Below, one piece after another: positions 53,083 to 63,427 of a stretch of DNA of 64,000 bases. The DNA comes from Microvirga zambiensis WSM3693. GTDB taxonomy: Bacteria > Pseudomonadota > Alphaproteobacteria > Rhizobiales > Beijerinckiaceae. How positions within the stretch are numbered: position 1 is the first letter of the stretch; each line of letters starts with the position of its first letter. The stretch is from NCBI RefSeq assembly GCF_016735695.1, contig NZ_JAERQD010000002.1, positions 248,001 through 312,000 on the forward strand. Reading direction: 5' to 3'. The notes beneath the pieces were generated by a model. That model was not told where the DNA came from. It saw nothing but the letters and a program-made list of their open reading frames with translations, and did not search any database. Made by a program: the position numbers and the translations under genes.

Positions 53083-54282
53083 TCAGTCCGGCCAGCGCAT
53101 GATGGCTTGCGAAGCCCTATTGCGCCGGCCCTCGAGTGGGGTCGCGATGATCTCGTTCGACCGCCGGGCCTTCTCCAACTCTTCGACGATGCGCTCCGCG
53201 ACGATTCTTTCCTGACCGGGATGGAGATTGCAGGGATCGAGATAGAAGTAGCCATGCTCGACCTCGTGGTCGCGCACGATGATCGGTGTCTGACCGGTTG
53301 CGAGGGCATCGGCCAGATCCCAGGCCGTGATATGCGCGCCCTTCGGCTCGATGGCGACCTTAAGACGGTCGAGCGGGTTGTTGGTCGGGTCTGCCTCGCG
53401 GATCGGCGTCACGCCGGGGCGGCCGGAAAGTGTCTGCTCCCAGAGTTCGAGATAGCGCGTCTCGCGTTCGCGAACGGCCGCATGGTCGCGCTTCTCCCAG
53501 GCTTCGAGCGCAACGATGGTGCCGAGGATGCCCTCCTTGCCGACCTTCATGCCGCGGCCGATGCCCATGTTCTGCATGTAGGTTGCACGCACGAGCTCGG
53601 TTCGTCCTGCCACGATGCCGCCAGTGGGACCGCCGAGGAACTTATGGGACGAGTAGAGCGCGATATCGGCGCCGGTGGCGAGAAAGCCCTTCAGGTCGTA
53701 TTCCGACGCCGCGTCGACGATCACCGGCACGCCGCGCGCGTGGCAGATCTCGACGAATTCTTTCAACGGGATCTGCCCGTATTGCACCGTGTGATGGGAG
53801 ACCACATAAACCGCAGCAGCCGTCCGCTCGTTGATGGCTCCGTTGAGCTGATAGCCATGGGCCGATGTGGCCTGTCCGACAGGCACGACCTTCGCGCCCG
53901 ACAGGCGGATTCCCTGCTCGACCGGCGCGCCATAGCCGACCATGTGGCCGGTCATGATCAGCACTTCGTTCTTGAGGCCTTCCGTATTGGGAAGCCGCTC
54001 GACGGCCGCCAGGTCGCAGCCGGTCATGGCGCCGGCAACGGCCAGCGTGATTCCCGCCGAGCAGGACGCCGTGACGAAACCGGCCTCGGTGTCGCACAGG
54101 CGGGCAATCGTGCGGCTCGCCTTCTTCTGAAGATCGCCGACTTCGACGAATTGCGGCAGGATCCCCGAGACGGTCGCGACAGCCTCGGGGACGACGATGG
54201 AGGCGCCGAGGGACGTCATCGTGCCGGAGACGTTGATGATGGGGCGAAGGCCGAGGGCAGGGCGGATGTCTTGCTGGGTCAT
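53083..54282 (-). CDS. SelA-like PLP-dependent lyase (D-glucosaminate-6-phosphate ammonia lyase family)
   Basis: A 399-residue fold-type I PLP enzyme. The likely PLP-binding Lys214 lies in SSHKFLGG, with the ring-pairing Asp190 in VIVDAAS and a helical substrate loop TASCSAGITLAVAGAM. In this family DgaE eliminates ammonia from D-glucosaminate 6-phosphate. Relatives of unknown substrate often accompany a deacylase of the type found at 57707-58930. It is divergent from the IclR regulator and faces the sugar ABC operon. I infer that it deaminates the amino compound released by the deacylase, feeding RidA; the exact substrate is unknown. Confidence 0.85.
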   Translation of the reverse strand: MTQQDIRPALGLRPIINVSGTMTSLGASIVVPEAVATVSGILPQFVEVGDLQKKASRTIARLCDTEAGFVTASCSAGITLAVAGAMTGCDLAAVERLPNTEGLKNEVLIMTGHMVGYGAPVEQGIRLSGAKVVPVGQATSAHGYQLNGAINERTAAAVYVVSHHTVQYGQIPLKEFVEICHARGVPVIVDAASEYDLKGFLATGADIALYSSHKFLGGPTGGIVAGRTELVRATYMQNMGIGRGMKVGKEGILGTIVALEAWEKRDHAAVRERETRYLELWEQTLSGRPGVTPIREADPTNNPLDRLKVAIEPKGAHITAWDLADALATGQTPIIVRDHEVEHGYFYLDPCNLHPGQERIVAERIVEELEKARRSNEIIATPLEGRRNRASQAIMRWPD

Positions 54283-54313
54283 GGGGCTCTTTGTCTCTAC
54301 ATTTTATGTTGCC

Positions 54314-54330
54314 GGAATGGCGGTTATTCC
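54314..54330. promoter_or_regulatory. Candidate IclR operator
   Basis: ggaat-N7-attcc lies in the 125-base gap between the divergent selA-like and iclR-type genes. IclR proteins often bind short interrupted palindromes in such gaps. Support is positional only. Confidence 0.4.
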
Positions 54331-54407
54331 ACTATTGAGGAAGTATGTAACGGGACGCAGCCAAGCGTGATGGCGGGTCGCAATTCCCGAAGTTCGGAGG
54401 AGATCCA

Positions 54408-55211
54408 GTGGACACCAAGTTCCCCGATGTTGCGAAGGCCGCGCCCGAGAAGCGCAGCCGTGGGGCGCGCGTCAGCGGCATCGACCGTGCCTTGCAGATC
54501 CTGGATTTTCTGCAGGCGGAAATGAAGCCGGTCGGCGCCTATGCGGTGGCCAAGGCCGTCGGGGCGCCGCTCTCGACGGTTTATGTGATCATCGAGGACC
54601 TGGTCGAGAAGCGGCTTCTGCAGCGCCGCAGCGACGGGACAGTCTGGCTCGGGCCGCGGCTTTATCATTACGGCCTCGCTTATGCCCAGTCCCTCGACTT
54701 TCTCAACATCGCGACGCATGAGATGCAGGACCTGTGCCGGGAGGTGGAGGAAACCATCCAGATCTGCGGGCGCGACGGCGACCATATGGTCGTGATGGCC
54801 ATGGCCGACGGACCGGGGCATTTCCGGGTGACGTCCAAGGTCGGTTCGCGGGTGCCGCTGAACTGGACGGCTTCCGGGCGCCTTCTCCTGGGCCACCTTC
54901 CCGATGCGGAGCGCCTCGGTGTCTTCAGGCACGCGGCGAAAGTGTCGCCCACCGGCCGCGCCAATACGAATCCTGAAACCCTGTCGGAAGCCTCGGTGGC
55001 TGCCTTGCGGGAGCGCCTGTCGATCCAGATCAACGAATCCGATTTCTCGGTGGCCTGCATTGCCTCGCCGATCTGTCAGCCTTCCGGCGAATGCATCGCG
55101 ACGATCTCCATCGTGTTGCCTGAGCATCGCGTGGTGCAGGACCGCGAGCGCTACACCACGGCCGTGCGCACGGCGTCCGAAAGGATCGAGGCAACATTGG
55201 GCTGGCGCTGA
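54408..55211 (+). CDS. IclR-family transcriptional regulator
   Basis: A 267-residue regulator. Winged helix at residues 20-80 (GIDRALQILDFLQAEMKPVGAYAVAKAVGAPLSTVY split over its helices). An IclR effector domain follows (VGSRVPLNWTASGRLLLGHL, then IASPICQPSGECIATISIVLP). GTG start at 54408 with a ggagga site upstream. It is convergent with the ridA-type gene and divergent from the PLP lyase, so it is the probable regulator of both units. Confidence 0.92.
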   Translation: MDTKFPDVAKAAPEKRSRGARVSGIDRALQILDFLQAEMKPVGAYAVAKAVGAPLSTVYVIIEDLVEKRLLQRRSDGTVWLGPRLYHYGLAYAQSLDFLNIATHEMQDLCREVEETIQICGRDGDHMVVMAMADGPGHFRVTSKVGSRVPLNWTASGRLLLGHLPDAERLGVFRHAAKVSPTGRANTNPETLSEASVAALRERLSIQINESDFSVACIASPICQPSGECIATISIVLPEHRVVQDRERYTTAVRTASERIEATLGWR

Positions 55212-55231
55212 TCCACGCATGAGGAAAAGCC

Positions 55232-55720
55232 TCATTCCTCGACGGCGACGATGGCTTCGATCTCGACGGTGATGTTATTGGGCAGAGAGCCGAAGCCGAC
55301 GGCGGAGCGGGCATGCCGCCCGGCCTCTCCGAACACCGCCATCATGAGATCGGAGCACCCGTTGATCACTCTGGGGTGCTCGCCGAATTCCGGCGTCGCA
55401 TTCACCATGCCCAGCAGCTTGACGACGCGCTTCACCCGCGACAGGTCGCCCAGCGCATCCTGCATGACCGCAAGTAGATTGATCCCCGTCAGCTTGGCGT
55501 GCTCATAGGCCTCGTCGGGATCGACGTCGAGGCCGACCTTTCCGGTATGGAGATAGCCATCGATCTCCTGCGGTCCCTGTCCCGACAGGAACAGGAGGTT
55601 TCCTTCCTGCACATGGGTCACGAAATTGGCGATCGGGCTCGGGGGCTTCGGCAGGGCAATGCCCAGCTCCCTTAGGCGCTCGTAAGGGTTCGACGTAGTC
55701 AGATATTGAACTTCGTTCAC
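55232..55720 (-). CDS. RidA-family protein
   Basis: A 162-residue YjgF/RidA protein. RidA proteins hydrolyse reactive enamine/imine intermediates made by PLP dehydratases and lyases to the keto acid plus ammonia. Seen: NLLFLSGQGPQEIDG, ALGDLSRVKRVVKLLGMVNAT, ARSAVGFGSLPNNITVEIEAIVAV. It is longer than the common 130 residues because of an N-terminal stretch (ERLRELGIALPKPPSPIANF), as in the atu/cd-type subgroup. Last gene of the peptide-type ABC operon and a good functional partner for the PLP lyase 1 kb away. Confidence 0.92.
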   Translation of the reverse strand: MNEVQYLTTSNPYERLRELGIALPKPPSPIANFVTHVQEGNLLFLSGQGPQEIDGYLHTGKVGLDVDPDEAYEHAKLTGINLLAVMQDALGDLSRVKRVVKLLGMVNATPEFGEHPRVINGCSDLMMAVFGEAGRHARSAVGFGSLPNNITVEIEAIVAVEE

Positions 55721-56696
55721 AATGTCAGTCCTTGAGAAATCACTTCAGAATCGCCCTGCCGAATGCAGGCGACGTGATGGTCCGATCCGATATCCTCTAG
55801 GGGAGGAACGATCTCGGCGCAGGCCTCGACCGCATAGCGGCAGCGCGTGCGGAAAACGCAGCCGGATGGCGGGTTCATCGGGCTTGGAATATCGCCCTTC
55901 AGAACGATGCGCTGTCGGCTCGCCGCCGGGTCGGGGATCGGAGCCGCGGAGAGAAGCGCCTGCGTATAAGGATGGCGCGGCATGGCATAGATCTCGCGGC
56001 TCGGCCCACGCTCCATGACGCGCCCGAGATACATGACGACGACCTCGTCGCAGAGATATTCCACCACCGACAGATCGTGCGCAATGAACAGCATCGTCAG
56101 GCCGAAGCTCTGCTGCAGATCCTGAATCAGGTTGAGAACCTGCGCCTGCACCGACACGTCGAGCGCGGAGACGGGCTCATCCGCCACGATGAAATCGGGC
56201 TCCACGGCGAGCGCCCGCGCAATACCGATGCGCTGGCGCTGCCCGCCGGAGAACTCATGTGGAAAACGGCGCGCCGCATCCGGGTTGAGGCCAACCCGCT
56301 CGAGCAGTTCCGCGATGCGGTCTCGCCGGGCGCTGCCCTTGACGGGTCGGTGGATATCCAGCGCTTCGCCGATGATCTGGTCGATGCGCAAGCGCGGATT
56401 GAGACTGGAATAGGGATCCTGGAAGATGATCTGGAGACGGCTGCGATAGGCCCGCATCTCCCGCTCCGGCAACGTGCGCAGATCGACACCGTCGAAGACG
56501 ATGCGGCCCTCGTTCGGCTCGACGAGCCGGAGCGTGCAGCGGCCCGCCGTGGTCTTGCCCGATCCGGATTCGCCGACGAGGCCGACGATGGTGCCGCGCT
56601 TCACGTCGAAGCTCACGCCATCGACAGCCCTGACGGTGCCGCTGCGGGTCTGGAACTGCTTGGTGAGCCCCTGGACGCTTAAGAGAGTTTCCGTGC

Positions 56697-56700
<4 letters not shown>
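55717..56700 (-). CDS. Peptide-type ABC transporter ATPase, DppF/OppF type
   Basis: A 327-residue ATPase. Walker A GESGSGKTT is at 43-51, followed by the DppF-type IIFQDPYSSLNPRLRI, signature FSGGQRQRIGIARAL and Walker B FIVADEPVSALDVS. The C-terminal oligopeptide/dipeptide domain has IPSPMNPPSGCVFRTRC. It overlaps both neighbours by 4 bases. It pairs with the DppD-type ATPase upstream. Confidence 0.94.
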
Positions 56701-57706
<1,006 letters not shown>

Positions 57707-57710
<4 letters not shown>

Positions 57711-58930
57711 CGGGCGTTGATCCACCCGCAATGCGGACAGGCGGAGCTTTCCAGAGCGGATTTCCGCGGCGGGGCATAGCGGCTCGCCTTGACGGCCTCC
57801 TGGCCGAGGATCGTCCAGATCGGCTCGATCAGGCGAGGCAGATGCGCGTTGTAGCCCATTGAGTCGACGATCCGCAGATCGCTGTCGTTGACCTCGAACA
57901 ATGTGAATTCGGCGCGGGTGCCGGGGGAGAGCAGGTTCTCAGTGGGAAGCCCGATCACCTCCATCGGCGCACGCGTGGAGGCGTCGATGACCGCCTCGAA
58001 CGGCATCCCGACCGACAGAAGCTTCGACATGGTCGTGCCCATGTCCCAGACAGGGTTGTCGAGGGAGCGCGCATGCAGGTCGGTCGAGATCGAGAAGGGC
58101 AGAAGGCCGCGCTGGATCGCAAGTTCGGCGACCTTGAACGAGAACGAGGCGCCGCCATGGCCGACATCGAGGCGGATCCCGTCCTTCGCGCAGCGCTGCG
58201 CGAGCTGGAACAGGTCCTCGTCCTCCATGATGTTGGCGGCCGCCTTGCCGTTGAAGCAATGGGTCACCACGTCGCCCGGCCCCAGAACCTCGAGAACCTC
58301 GTCGAAGACCGGAGGCGGCTCGCCCACATGCACCATCAGCGGCAGCTTCAGGATCTTGGCGACCTTCTTGGCGATCTTCACGGGCGTGATGCCCCACGCA
58401 CCGACGATGACGCCGCTCGCACGCACCTTGATGCCGATGATGATGTCGCGATTGGCCTCGACGCAGGCGATGGTGCGGTCGATGTCGATGGAGCGCATGT
58501 CGATCAGTTCGCTGACGCGATTGCAGGCGACGAGGCCGATCGAGCCGATGTTGAGAAATGCCTTGATGCGCTCCCTGGCCGGCTCGATGATGTATTCGCG
58601 GAAGCCATGGAAATTGGCTTCTCCGGCTGATCCGGCATCGACGATGGTGGTCACGCCCCGCTCGATGCCGCAGACCTGCGGCTTGATGGAGATGTCGGTG
58701 CCGCCGTGCCAGACATGGGCATGCAGATCGACCCAGCCGGGCGAGACATAGGCGCCCCTGGCGTCGATGCGGCGAGTTCCATCGGGTGCAGCGAGCGACG
58801 AGCCGACGCCGGCGATGTTGCCGTCCGCGCCGACCAGGATGTCGGTCGCTTCCTGAGGCACACCCTTGCCGAAGCCGACGGGCTTTGCGCCAGAAATCAG
58901 CAGGGGAGATGCGTCCGCATGAAAAGTCAT
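57707..58930 (-). CDS. Amidohydrolase/deacylase (EF_0837/AHA_3915-type, cog3964)
   Basis: A 407-residue metal-dependent hydrolase of the amidohydrolase superfamily, often misnamed dihydroorotase. Metal sites: His70 and His72 in DLHAHVW, the bridging Lys in IGIKVRASG, His in LMVHVGEPP and VVTHCFNG, and the catalytic Asp in STDLHAR. Characterised cog3964 members remove acyl groups from acylated hydroxy or amino acids, from memory. It sits inside the peptide-type ABC operon between permease and ATPase genes, so its substrate is very probably what the transporter imports. The C-terminal tail has an extra CPHC pair. Confidence 0.88.
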
Positions 58931-58934
58931 GAGA

Positions 58935-59798
58935 TCAAAGATCCTTTCTCAGGCGCGGATCGAGAAGGTCTCGGAAGCCGTCGCCGACCATCTGCAATGA
59001 AAGAACGGAGAGGATGATGGCAATGCCGGGAAACAGCGTCATCCAGTCGGCCTGTCCGATATATTGCCGCCCGGCGGCAATCATCGTGCCCCAGGTCGGA
59101 ATCTCCGGGCTTACGCCGAGCCCGAGGAACGACAGGCCTGCTTCCGCCAGCATCGCGTAGGCGAAGATGAAGGTGCCCTGGACGAGAATGGGAGACACGA
59201 GATTGCGCAGAACGTGCCGGCTCATGATGCGCCATGTGGGCACTCCGAGCGCACGGGCAGCCTCCACATAGGGCAACTCGCGGATCACGAGCGTCGAGGC
59301 GCGCACGATGCGGGCGAGGCGCGGCGTATAGACGATCCCGAGCGCTACGATGACCGTGACGAGGGACGGGCCCAATGCGGCAACGAGCGCGATCGCCAGG
59401 AGAATGTCGGGAAAGGCCATCATCGCATCGATGATGCGGGCAATCGGCGTGTCGAGACGGCGGAAGAAGCCGGCGACGAGGCCGAGCGTGACGCCGAAGA
59501 TTGCTGCGAACGCCACCACCGAAACGCCGACGAGCAGGGAAAGGCGGCCGGCATAGATGGTGCGGCTGAAGACGTCCCGGCCGAATTCGTCCGTGCCGAA
59601 CCAGTAGATTCCGCTCGGCGGTTTCAGACGGTTCACCACTGACAGGCGGCTCGGCGAGTAGGGCGCGATCAAGGGCGCCAGGATCGCCAGCGTCGCAACA
59701 ATCAGCAGGATGAGAATGCCGGCCATGACCGTCCTGCGCGTGATCAGCCGCGAGACGAAGCTGGCCTCAGTAATGGCAGGGGAGCTGACGGCGGCCAT
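58935..59798 (-). CDS. Peptide-type ABC transporter permease, DppC type
   Basis: A 287-residue permease with about six membrane helices. Seen: the N-terminal FGTDEFGRDVFSRTIYAGRLSLLVG block split by helices, the coupling loop EAARALGVPTWRIMSRHVL, and the end FLGLGVSPEIPTWGTMI. It overlaps the DppB stop by one base. Confidence 0.94.
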   Translation of the reverse strand: MAAVSSPAITEASFVSRLITRRTVMAGILILLIVATLAILAPLIAPYSPSRLSVVNRLKPPSGIYWFGTDEFGRDVFSRTIYAGRLSLLVGVSVVAFAAIFGVTLGLVAGFFRRLDTPIARIIDAMMAFPDILLAIALVAALGPSLVTVIVALGIVYTPRLARIVRASTLVIRELPYVEAARALGVPTWRIMSRHVLRNLVSPILVQGTFIFAYAMLAEAGLSFLGLGVSPEIPTWGTMIAAGRQYIGQADWMTLFPGIAIILSVLSLQMVGDGFRDLLDPRLRKDL

Positions 59799-60739
59799 CA
59801 GTAGCGCACCCGCGGGTCGACGAGCAGATAGAGCATGTCGATCAGGAAGTTGATGAGCACATAAAGTGCGGCAACGATCAGAAGAGCGCCCTGGATGACG
59901 GGATAGTCGCGCCGCAGGACGGCAGAGACGACGAGATTGCCGACGCCGGGAAGGCCGAACACGGTTTCCGTCACCACGGCGCCGGAGACGAGAAGCGCCG
60001 CCGTCAGGCCGATGACCGTGAGAACCGGAATGAGTGCGTTCTTGAAGGCATGCTTCATGACGACGCGAAACTCGCCCATGCCCTTGGAGCGCGCGGTGCG
60101 GACATAATCGTCATTGAGGACGTCGAGCATGCTGGCCCGGGTGAAGCGCAGGATCAGCGCGGACGAGACGATGCCGAGCGAGAGAGCGGGAAGGACGAGA
60201 TGCGAAAGCCGCGTGGCGAGGCTCGCGCCGGGGCCGCCATAGCCGGAGACCGGGAAGATGCCGAGGCGCACCGCGAAGAACTGGATCAGCAGCAATCCGA
60301 GCCAGAAACTCGGAACGGATGCGGCGAGCATGGCCAAGGTCGTTGAGACCTGATCGAAGAGCGATCCGCGCCAATATGCCGACAGGATACCGACCGGAAT
60401 GGCGATCAGGCCCGCAATGAAAATGGAGAACAGCGTCAGAAAGAAGGTCGGCTCCGCGCGGTCCGCCAATGCGGAGAGCACGGGGCGGTTGAGAAAGATC
60501 GATTCGCCGAGATCGCCTTGCAGCAGCTGGCCGAAGAAGATGCCGTACTGCACGATGAGCGGCTGATCGAGGCCGAGGCGGGCGCGCAGGGACGCAACAT
60601 CCTGTGCGGTGGCATCCGGCCCGAGCATGACGGCCGCGGGATCGCCGGGGGCGATGCGCACGATGATGAAGACGATCGTGACCACGACGAACATCACGGC
60701 GAGCATGCCGAGAAAGCGTTGAATGACGTAACGGCTCAT
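59798..60739 (-). CDS. Peptide-type ABC transporter permease, DppB type
   Basis: A 313-residue permease. The N terminus MSRYVIQRFLGMLAVMFVV and GDPAAVMLGPDAT are typical of DppB. The coupling loop is RTARSKGMGEFRVVMKHAF, followed by TETVFGLPGVGNLVVSAVLRRDYPV split over the last helices. Second gene of the operon, 66 bases after the binding protein, with a strong hairpin between them. Confidence 0.94.
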   Translation of the reverse strand: MSRYVIQRFLGMLAVMFVVVTIVFIIVRIAPGDPAAVMLGPDATAQDVASLRARLGLDQPLIVQYGIFFGQLLQGDLGESIFLNRPVLSALADRAEPTFFLTLFSIFIAGLIAIPVGILSAYWRGSLFDQVSTTLAMLAASVPSFWLGLLLIQFFAVRLGIFPVSGYGGPGASLATRLSHLVLPALSLGIVSSALILRFTRASMLDVLNDDYVRTARSKGMGEFRVVMKHAFKNALIPVLTVIGLTAALLVSGAVVTETVFGLPGVGNLVVSAVLRRDYPVIQGALLIVAALYVLINFLIDMLYLLVDPRVRY

Positions 60740-60764
60740 GCGTCCATATGCATAAAAGAGGAGT

Positions 60765-60792
60765 CGGGGAGCGCTCGCAGATGCGCTCCCCG
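60765..60792 (-). terminator. Intercistronic hairpin/attenuator after the binding-protein gene
   Basis: A perfect 10-base-pair stem (60765-60774 with 60783-60792) and an 8-base loop lie 14 bases past the binding-protein stop. On the minus strand it is followed by CTCTTTTATG. It probably terminates part of the transcripts so the binding protein is made in excess over the permeases. Confidence 0.7.
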
Positions 60793-60805
60793 GTTTGCTG
60801 TGGTG

Positions 60806-62326
60806 TTACTTCTTGACCGATACGTTCCAGAAGTACGGCCAGGGTGCGGGCACGACACCTTCAAGCTTCGGCGATTGTGCCGAGAGAGCGTTGAAATCGC
60901 CGATCTTGACGCTGGGCGTCTCGTCGTAAATGACCTTCTGAACCTGGGCCCAGAGAGCGGGGCGCTTCTGCGGGTCGCTCTCGGTGTTGAAGGCATCGAC
61001 GGCCTTCTTGCGTTCCGGGGACGACCACCAGCCGGGGGAGCTCTCGGACAGCTGACCGATGAGAGCCGGCTCCGGCAGGAACGGGCTGTGCGTGATGTAG
61101 ATGTCCCAAAGCGCCGGATCGCCGCGCCGCTGCGTCAGGGTCGCCCAATCGACGACCTGAAGATCGACCGCGAAGCCGGCCTGCTTGAGATACTCCGCCG
61201 CGACCTGCGCCATCTTGTAGTGGAACTCGTACTGGCGGCTGGTGAGGATGCGCAGCGGCCCGCCCGAATAATTGGCCTTCTTCAGCAGCGCCTTGGCCTT
61301 GTCGGGGTCGGCGACATTGTAGCGGCCGTCGACGCCCGCATCCGAATTCCACACATAGCCCTTCGGATACATGGCGCCGTCGAGCGAATAGAATTCGGGA
61401 TTGCCGAAGGCAGCTGCCAGCATGTCTTCCATGCTCAGCGAAAGCCGCACGGCCATGCGCGCGTCGACATTCGCCATCACACCCTGCTTCGTGTTCATCA
61501 CGAAGACCGGCCAGCCGAACGGCTTGAGAATGACGGGCTTCGATGTCTGCAGGTTCTTGATGCGATCATAGGCTTCGACCGGGAGCGAATCCACATAGTC
61601 GAACTGCCCGGAAATCGCGCCCTCGACGCGCGTATTGGGATCTGGAACCGGAACGAAGCGGATCTCGTCGAGGATGGGCTTGCGCGCTCCGCCATAGCCA
61701 TTGCCGGCGCCCTCGAGGGGCTTGTAGGCTTCGTTGCGAACGAGCTGGATGTATTGATCCGGCTTGCGCTCCTTCAGCTTGTAGGGGCCGGTCCCGACCG
61801 GGTCCTTCATCGGAACGTCCATCTTCTCCGCAGGCATGATGACTGCCGCGGAGTTGTTGAACGCCAGAAGGGCCAGCAGAGGAGCGTAGGGCGTCTTCAA
61901 CGTCAGCCGCACGGTCGAGGGGTCGACCGCTTCCAGCTTATCGACATTGCCGGCGACCTGCTTGCCGCGGGAGCCCTGTTCCATCCAGCGTTTCAGCGAG
62001 GCAATCACGTCTTCGGAGGTCATGTCCGAGCCGTCGTGAAACTTGATGCCGTCCCGCAGCTTGATCGTATAGACCTTTCCGCCGTCGGTAACCTCGGGCA
62101 TGCTCGCTGCAAGGAGGGGCGTGACCTTCCAATCCTTGTCGAAAGTGAACAGAGTCTCGAAGAAGTGCTGGGTGACGATCCCGACGAGATCCGCGGTCGA
62201 AACCATCGGATCGAGGGTCGGCGGCTCGCCGATCGTCGCCACGTTGATGACGCCTCCTGACTGAGCCAGGACTGGTCCTGATCCAAGGATGACCAGGCTG
62301 GACAGCAACACTTCCTTGATCCTCAT
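60806..62326 (-). CDS. Peptide-type ABC transporter substrate-binding protein
   Basis: A 506-residue family 5 binding protein. Signal peptide MRIKEVLLSSLVILGSGPVLAQ, then GEPPTLDPMVSTADLVGIVTQHFFETL split over the first strands, LRDGIKFHDGSDMTSEDVIASL and DPVGTGPYKLKE. These proteins bind peptides, opines or other amphipathic compounds. The linked deacylase suggests an N-acylated ligand. A GAGGGTGAG site precedes the ATG. First gene of the operon. Confidence 0.94.
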   Translation of the reverse strand: MRIKEVLLSSLVILGSGPVLAQSGGVINVATIGEPPTLDPMVSTADLVGIVTQHFFETLFTFDKDWKVTPLLAASMPEVTDGGKVYTIKLRDGIKFHDGSDMTSEDVIASLKRWMEQGSRGKQVAGNVDKLEAVDPSTVRLTLKTPYAPLLALLAFNNSAAVIMPAEKMDVPMKDPVGTGPYKLKERKPDQYIQLVRNEAYKPLEGAGNGYGGARKPILDEIRFVPVPDPNTRVEGAISGQFDYVDSLPVEAYDRIKNLQTSKPVILKPFGWPVFVMNTKQGVMANVDARMAVRLSLSMEDMLAAAFGNPEFYSLDGAMYPKGYVWNSDAGVDGRYNVADPDKAKALLKKANYSGGPLRILTSRQYEFHYKMAQVAAEYLKQAGFAVDLQVVDWATLTQRRGDPALWDIYITHSPFLPEPALIGQLSESSPGWWSSPERKKAVDAFNTESDPQKRPALWAQVQKVIYDETPSVKIGDFNALSAQSPKLEGVVPAPWPYFWNVSVKK

Positions 62327-62598
62327 TTCTCACCCTCTTGCTCTATAATTATGGATTAGTTGCTTTAGTTATGAGATAGTGAGCCAGTGCGAGGGCAAGG
62401 TCAAGAGTTCCCATAGCCGTCGGGCATGGGGTCTGTGCGCATCATTGTGTGGGGAAGGCTCTGTGCCTTGCTGCCAAAGGCAAGTATTGGCGCCGGCGCG
62501 GGGTGCTGCTCAGCACGCATCGCGACCCGGTTCTTCGGCTGTGCCGGTCAGGTAGCGGTCAATGTGAGGATTGTGGACGTGGAGATAGCAGCTGCGTT
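62327..62598. other. Upstream region of the peptide-type operon
   Basis: About 270 bases. The first 60 next to the binding-protein start are A+T-rich (62340-62385) and probably hold its promoter on the minus strand. The rest shows no convincing gene; the open frames here look incidental. Confidence 0.4.
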
Positions 62599-62706
62599 CT
62601 AAACCATGTAGCCAGCCACGGTGATCATCGCAAACGCTGCCACGCCGCTGACGACCAGGACCAGTTGGAAAAGCAGTTCGAAGACATCGGCATGGACCAG
62701 TTTCAT
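62599..62706 (-). CDS. Possible 35-residue membrane peptide
   Basis: An ATG-to-TAG frame of 36 codons. The product begins MKLVHADVFELLFQ and then forms a single hydrophobic helix (LVLVVSGVAAFAMITVAGYMV), like the small single-helix proteins often missed in annotation. The ribosome site is weak. It could be chance, but the hydrophobic pattern is clean. Confidence 0.35.
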   Translation of the reverse strand: MKLVHADVFELLFQLVLVVSGVAAFAMITVAGYMV

Positions 62707-62870
62707 GGCAACGATACTCTTATGACGTCGGCGAAGCGGTCCTGTGATCCGTGCAAACGACCCGCTTCACGGCGCTTTAAGGCGCGTGATGAGTGGACTA
62801 GGACGCAGGAAGCCCCGCACCTTCGTACTCCATGCCGATGAGGCTTGATCGGCGAGGGACTGTGCGGGAG

Positions 62871-63062
62871 CTAGATCCGATCGCTCATGCCGGACGGCGT
62901 AATGACGACCGATGCCTGGGATCCGGTCTCGCAGGAATTCGTCGCAAGAGCCAAAGCGGCCCAACGGGCCTCTTCCTCGGTCGTATACTGGTACAGAGTT
63001 TGCCCCTGGAAAATCACAGACCAGAGATCTTCACGCATTTGAACGACTTCAAAACGCTGCAT
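62871..63062 (-). CDS. Small hypothetical protein, 63 residues
   Basis: A 63-residue soluble protein with FEVVQMREDLWSVIFQG, then YQYTTEEEARWAALALA. The layout of a strand pair with Trp followed by an EEA-rich helix resembles small DUF2188-like proteins, but I cannot assign a family. A GGGGGA ribosome site lies upstream of the ATG at 63062, supporting translation. Confidence 0.6.
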   Translation of the reverse strand: MQRFEVVQMREDLWSVIFQGQTLYQYTTEEEARWAALALATNSCETGSQASVVITPSGMSDRI

Positions 63063-63189
63063 ATCCCGTCCCCCTTTAGTCCCAGTAGCGTAACAGTATG
63101 ATCTCGCATCTGCAGCATTCCGGAGGTGGTAGCCCGACGACCGAAGGGATAGTTTCCGGCATCCCGGTGAGGCCTAACCCCAAAGTATG

Positions 63190-63203
63190 TGTGCTGCAGC
63201 ACA
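63190..63203. repeat. 14-base perfect palindrome
   Basis: TGTGCTGCAGCACA lies 68 bases upstream of the small gene at 63271. It may be a protein-binding site or chance; no function is assigned. Confidence 0.4.
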
Positions 63204-63270
63204 GCTAGGCTTCTATGCCCATCTATCTTTGAGAGATCATCAACTCGCTGCAGATCTTGGGGGGCGGGGC

Positions 63271-63405
63271 ATGACACAACCGAAGCCGGACGCCGCCGAA
63301 CCGAGTAGCCAGGCCATTAAAGAGCACGTGAAGGCAATGCTGCGGAGGCTCCTCGATCGTGTTCAGCGCGATACGCCGACAGGTGCTGCCGCTCAAACCG
63401 GCTGA
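63271..63405 (+). CDS. Possible 44-residue hypothetical protein
   Basis: An ATG frame preceded by a strong GGGGGG-rich stretch. The product is polar and helical in the middle (AIKEHVKAMLRRLLDRVQRD). No family is recognised. Convergent with the symporter gene, with 22 bases between. Confidence 0.4.
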   Translation: MTQPKPDAAEPSSQAIKEHVKAMLRRLLDRVQRDTPTGAAAQTG

Positions 63406-63427
63406 AACGCGAGCAAACGCCTCGCGA

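Noticed and set aside
60518-62260. 580-codon plus-strand open frame
   Set aside because: Antisense to the peptide-binding protein and the permease start; the minus-strand genes are clear family members.
62449-62841. 130-codon plus-strand open frame
   Set aside because: No ribosome site, no recognisable sequence, and a mixed Cys/His/Arg-rich composition suggesting a random frame. The shorter minus-strand frame within it has a cleaner membrane pattern.
63408-63426. Inverted repeat cgcgag/ctcgcg as a terminator between the last two genes
   Set aside because: Only six base pairs and no T-tract; too weak to list.
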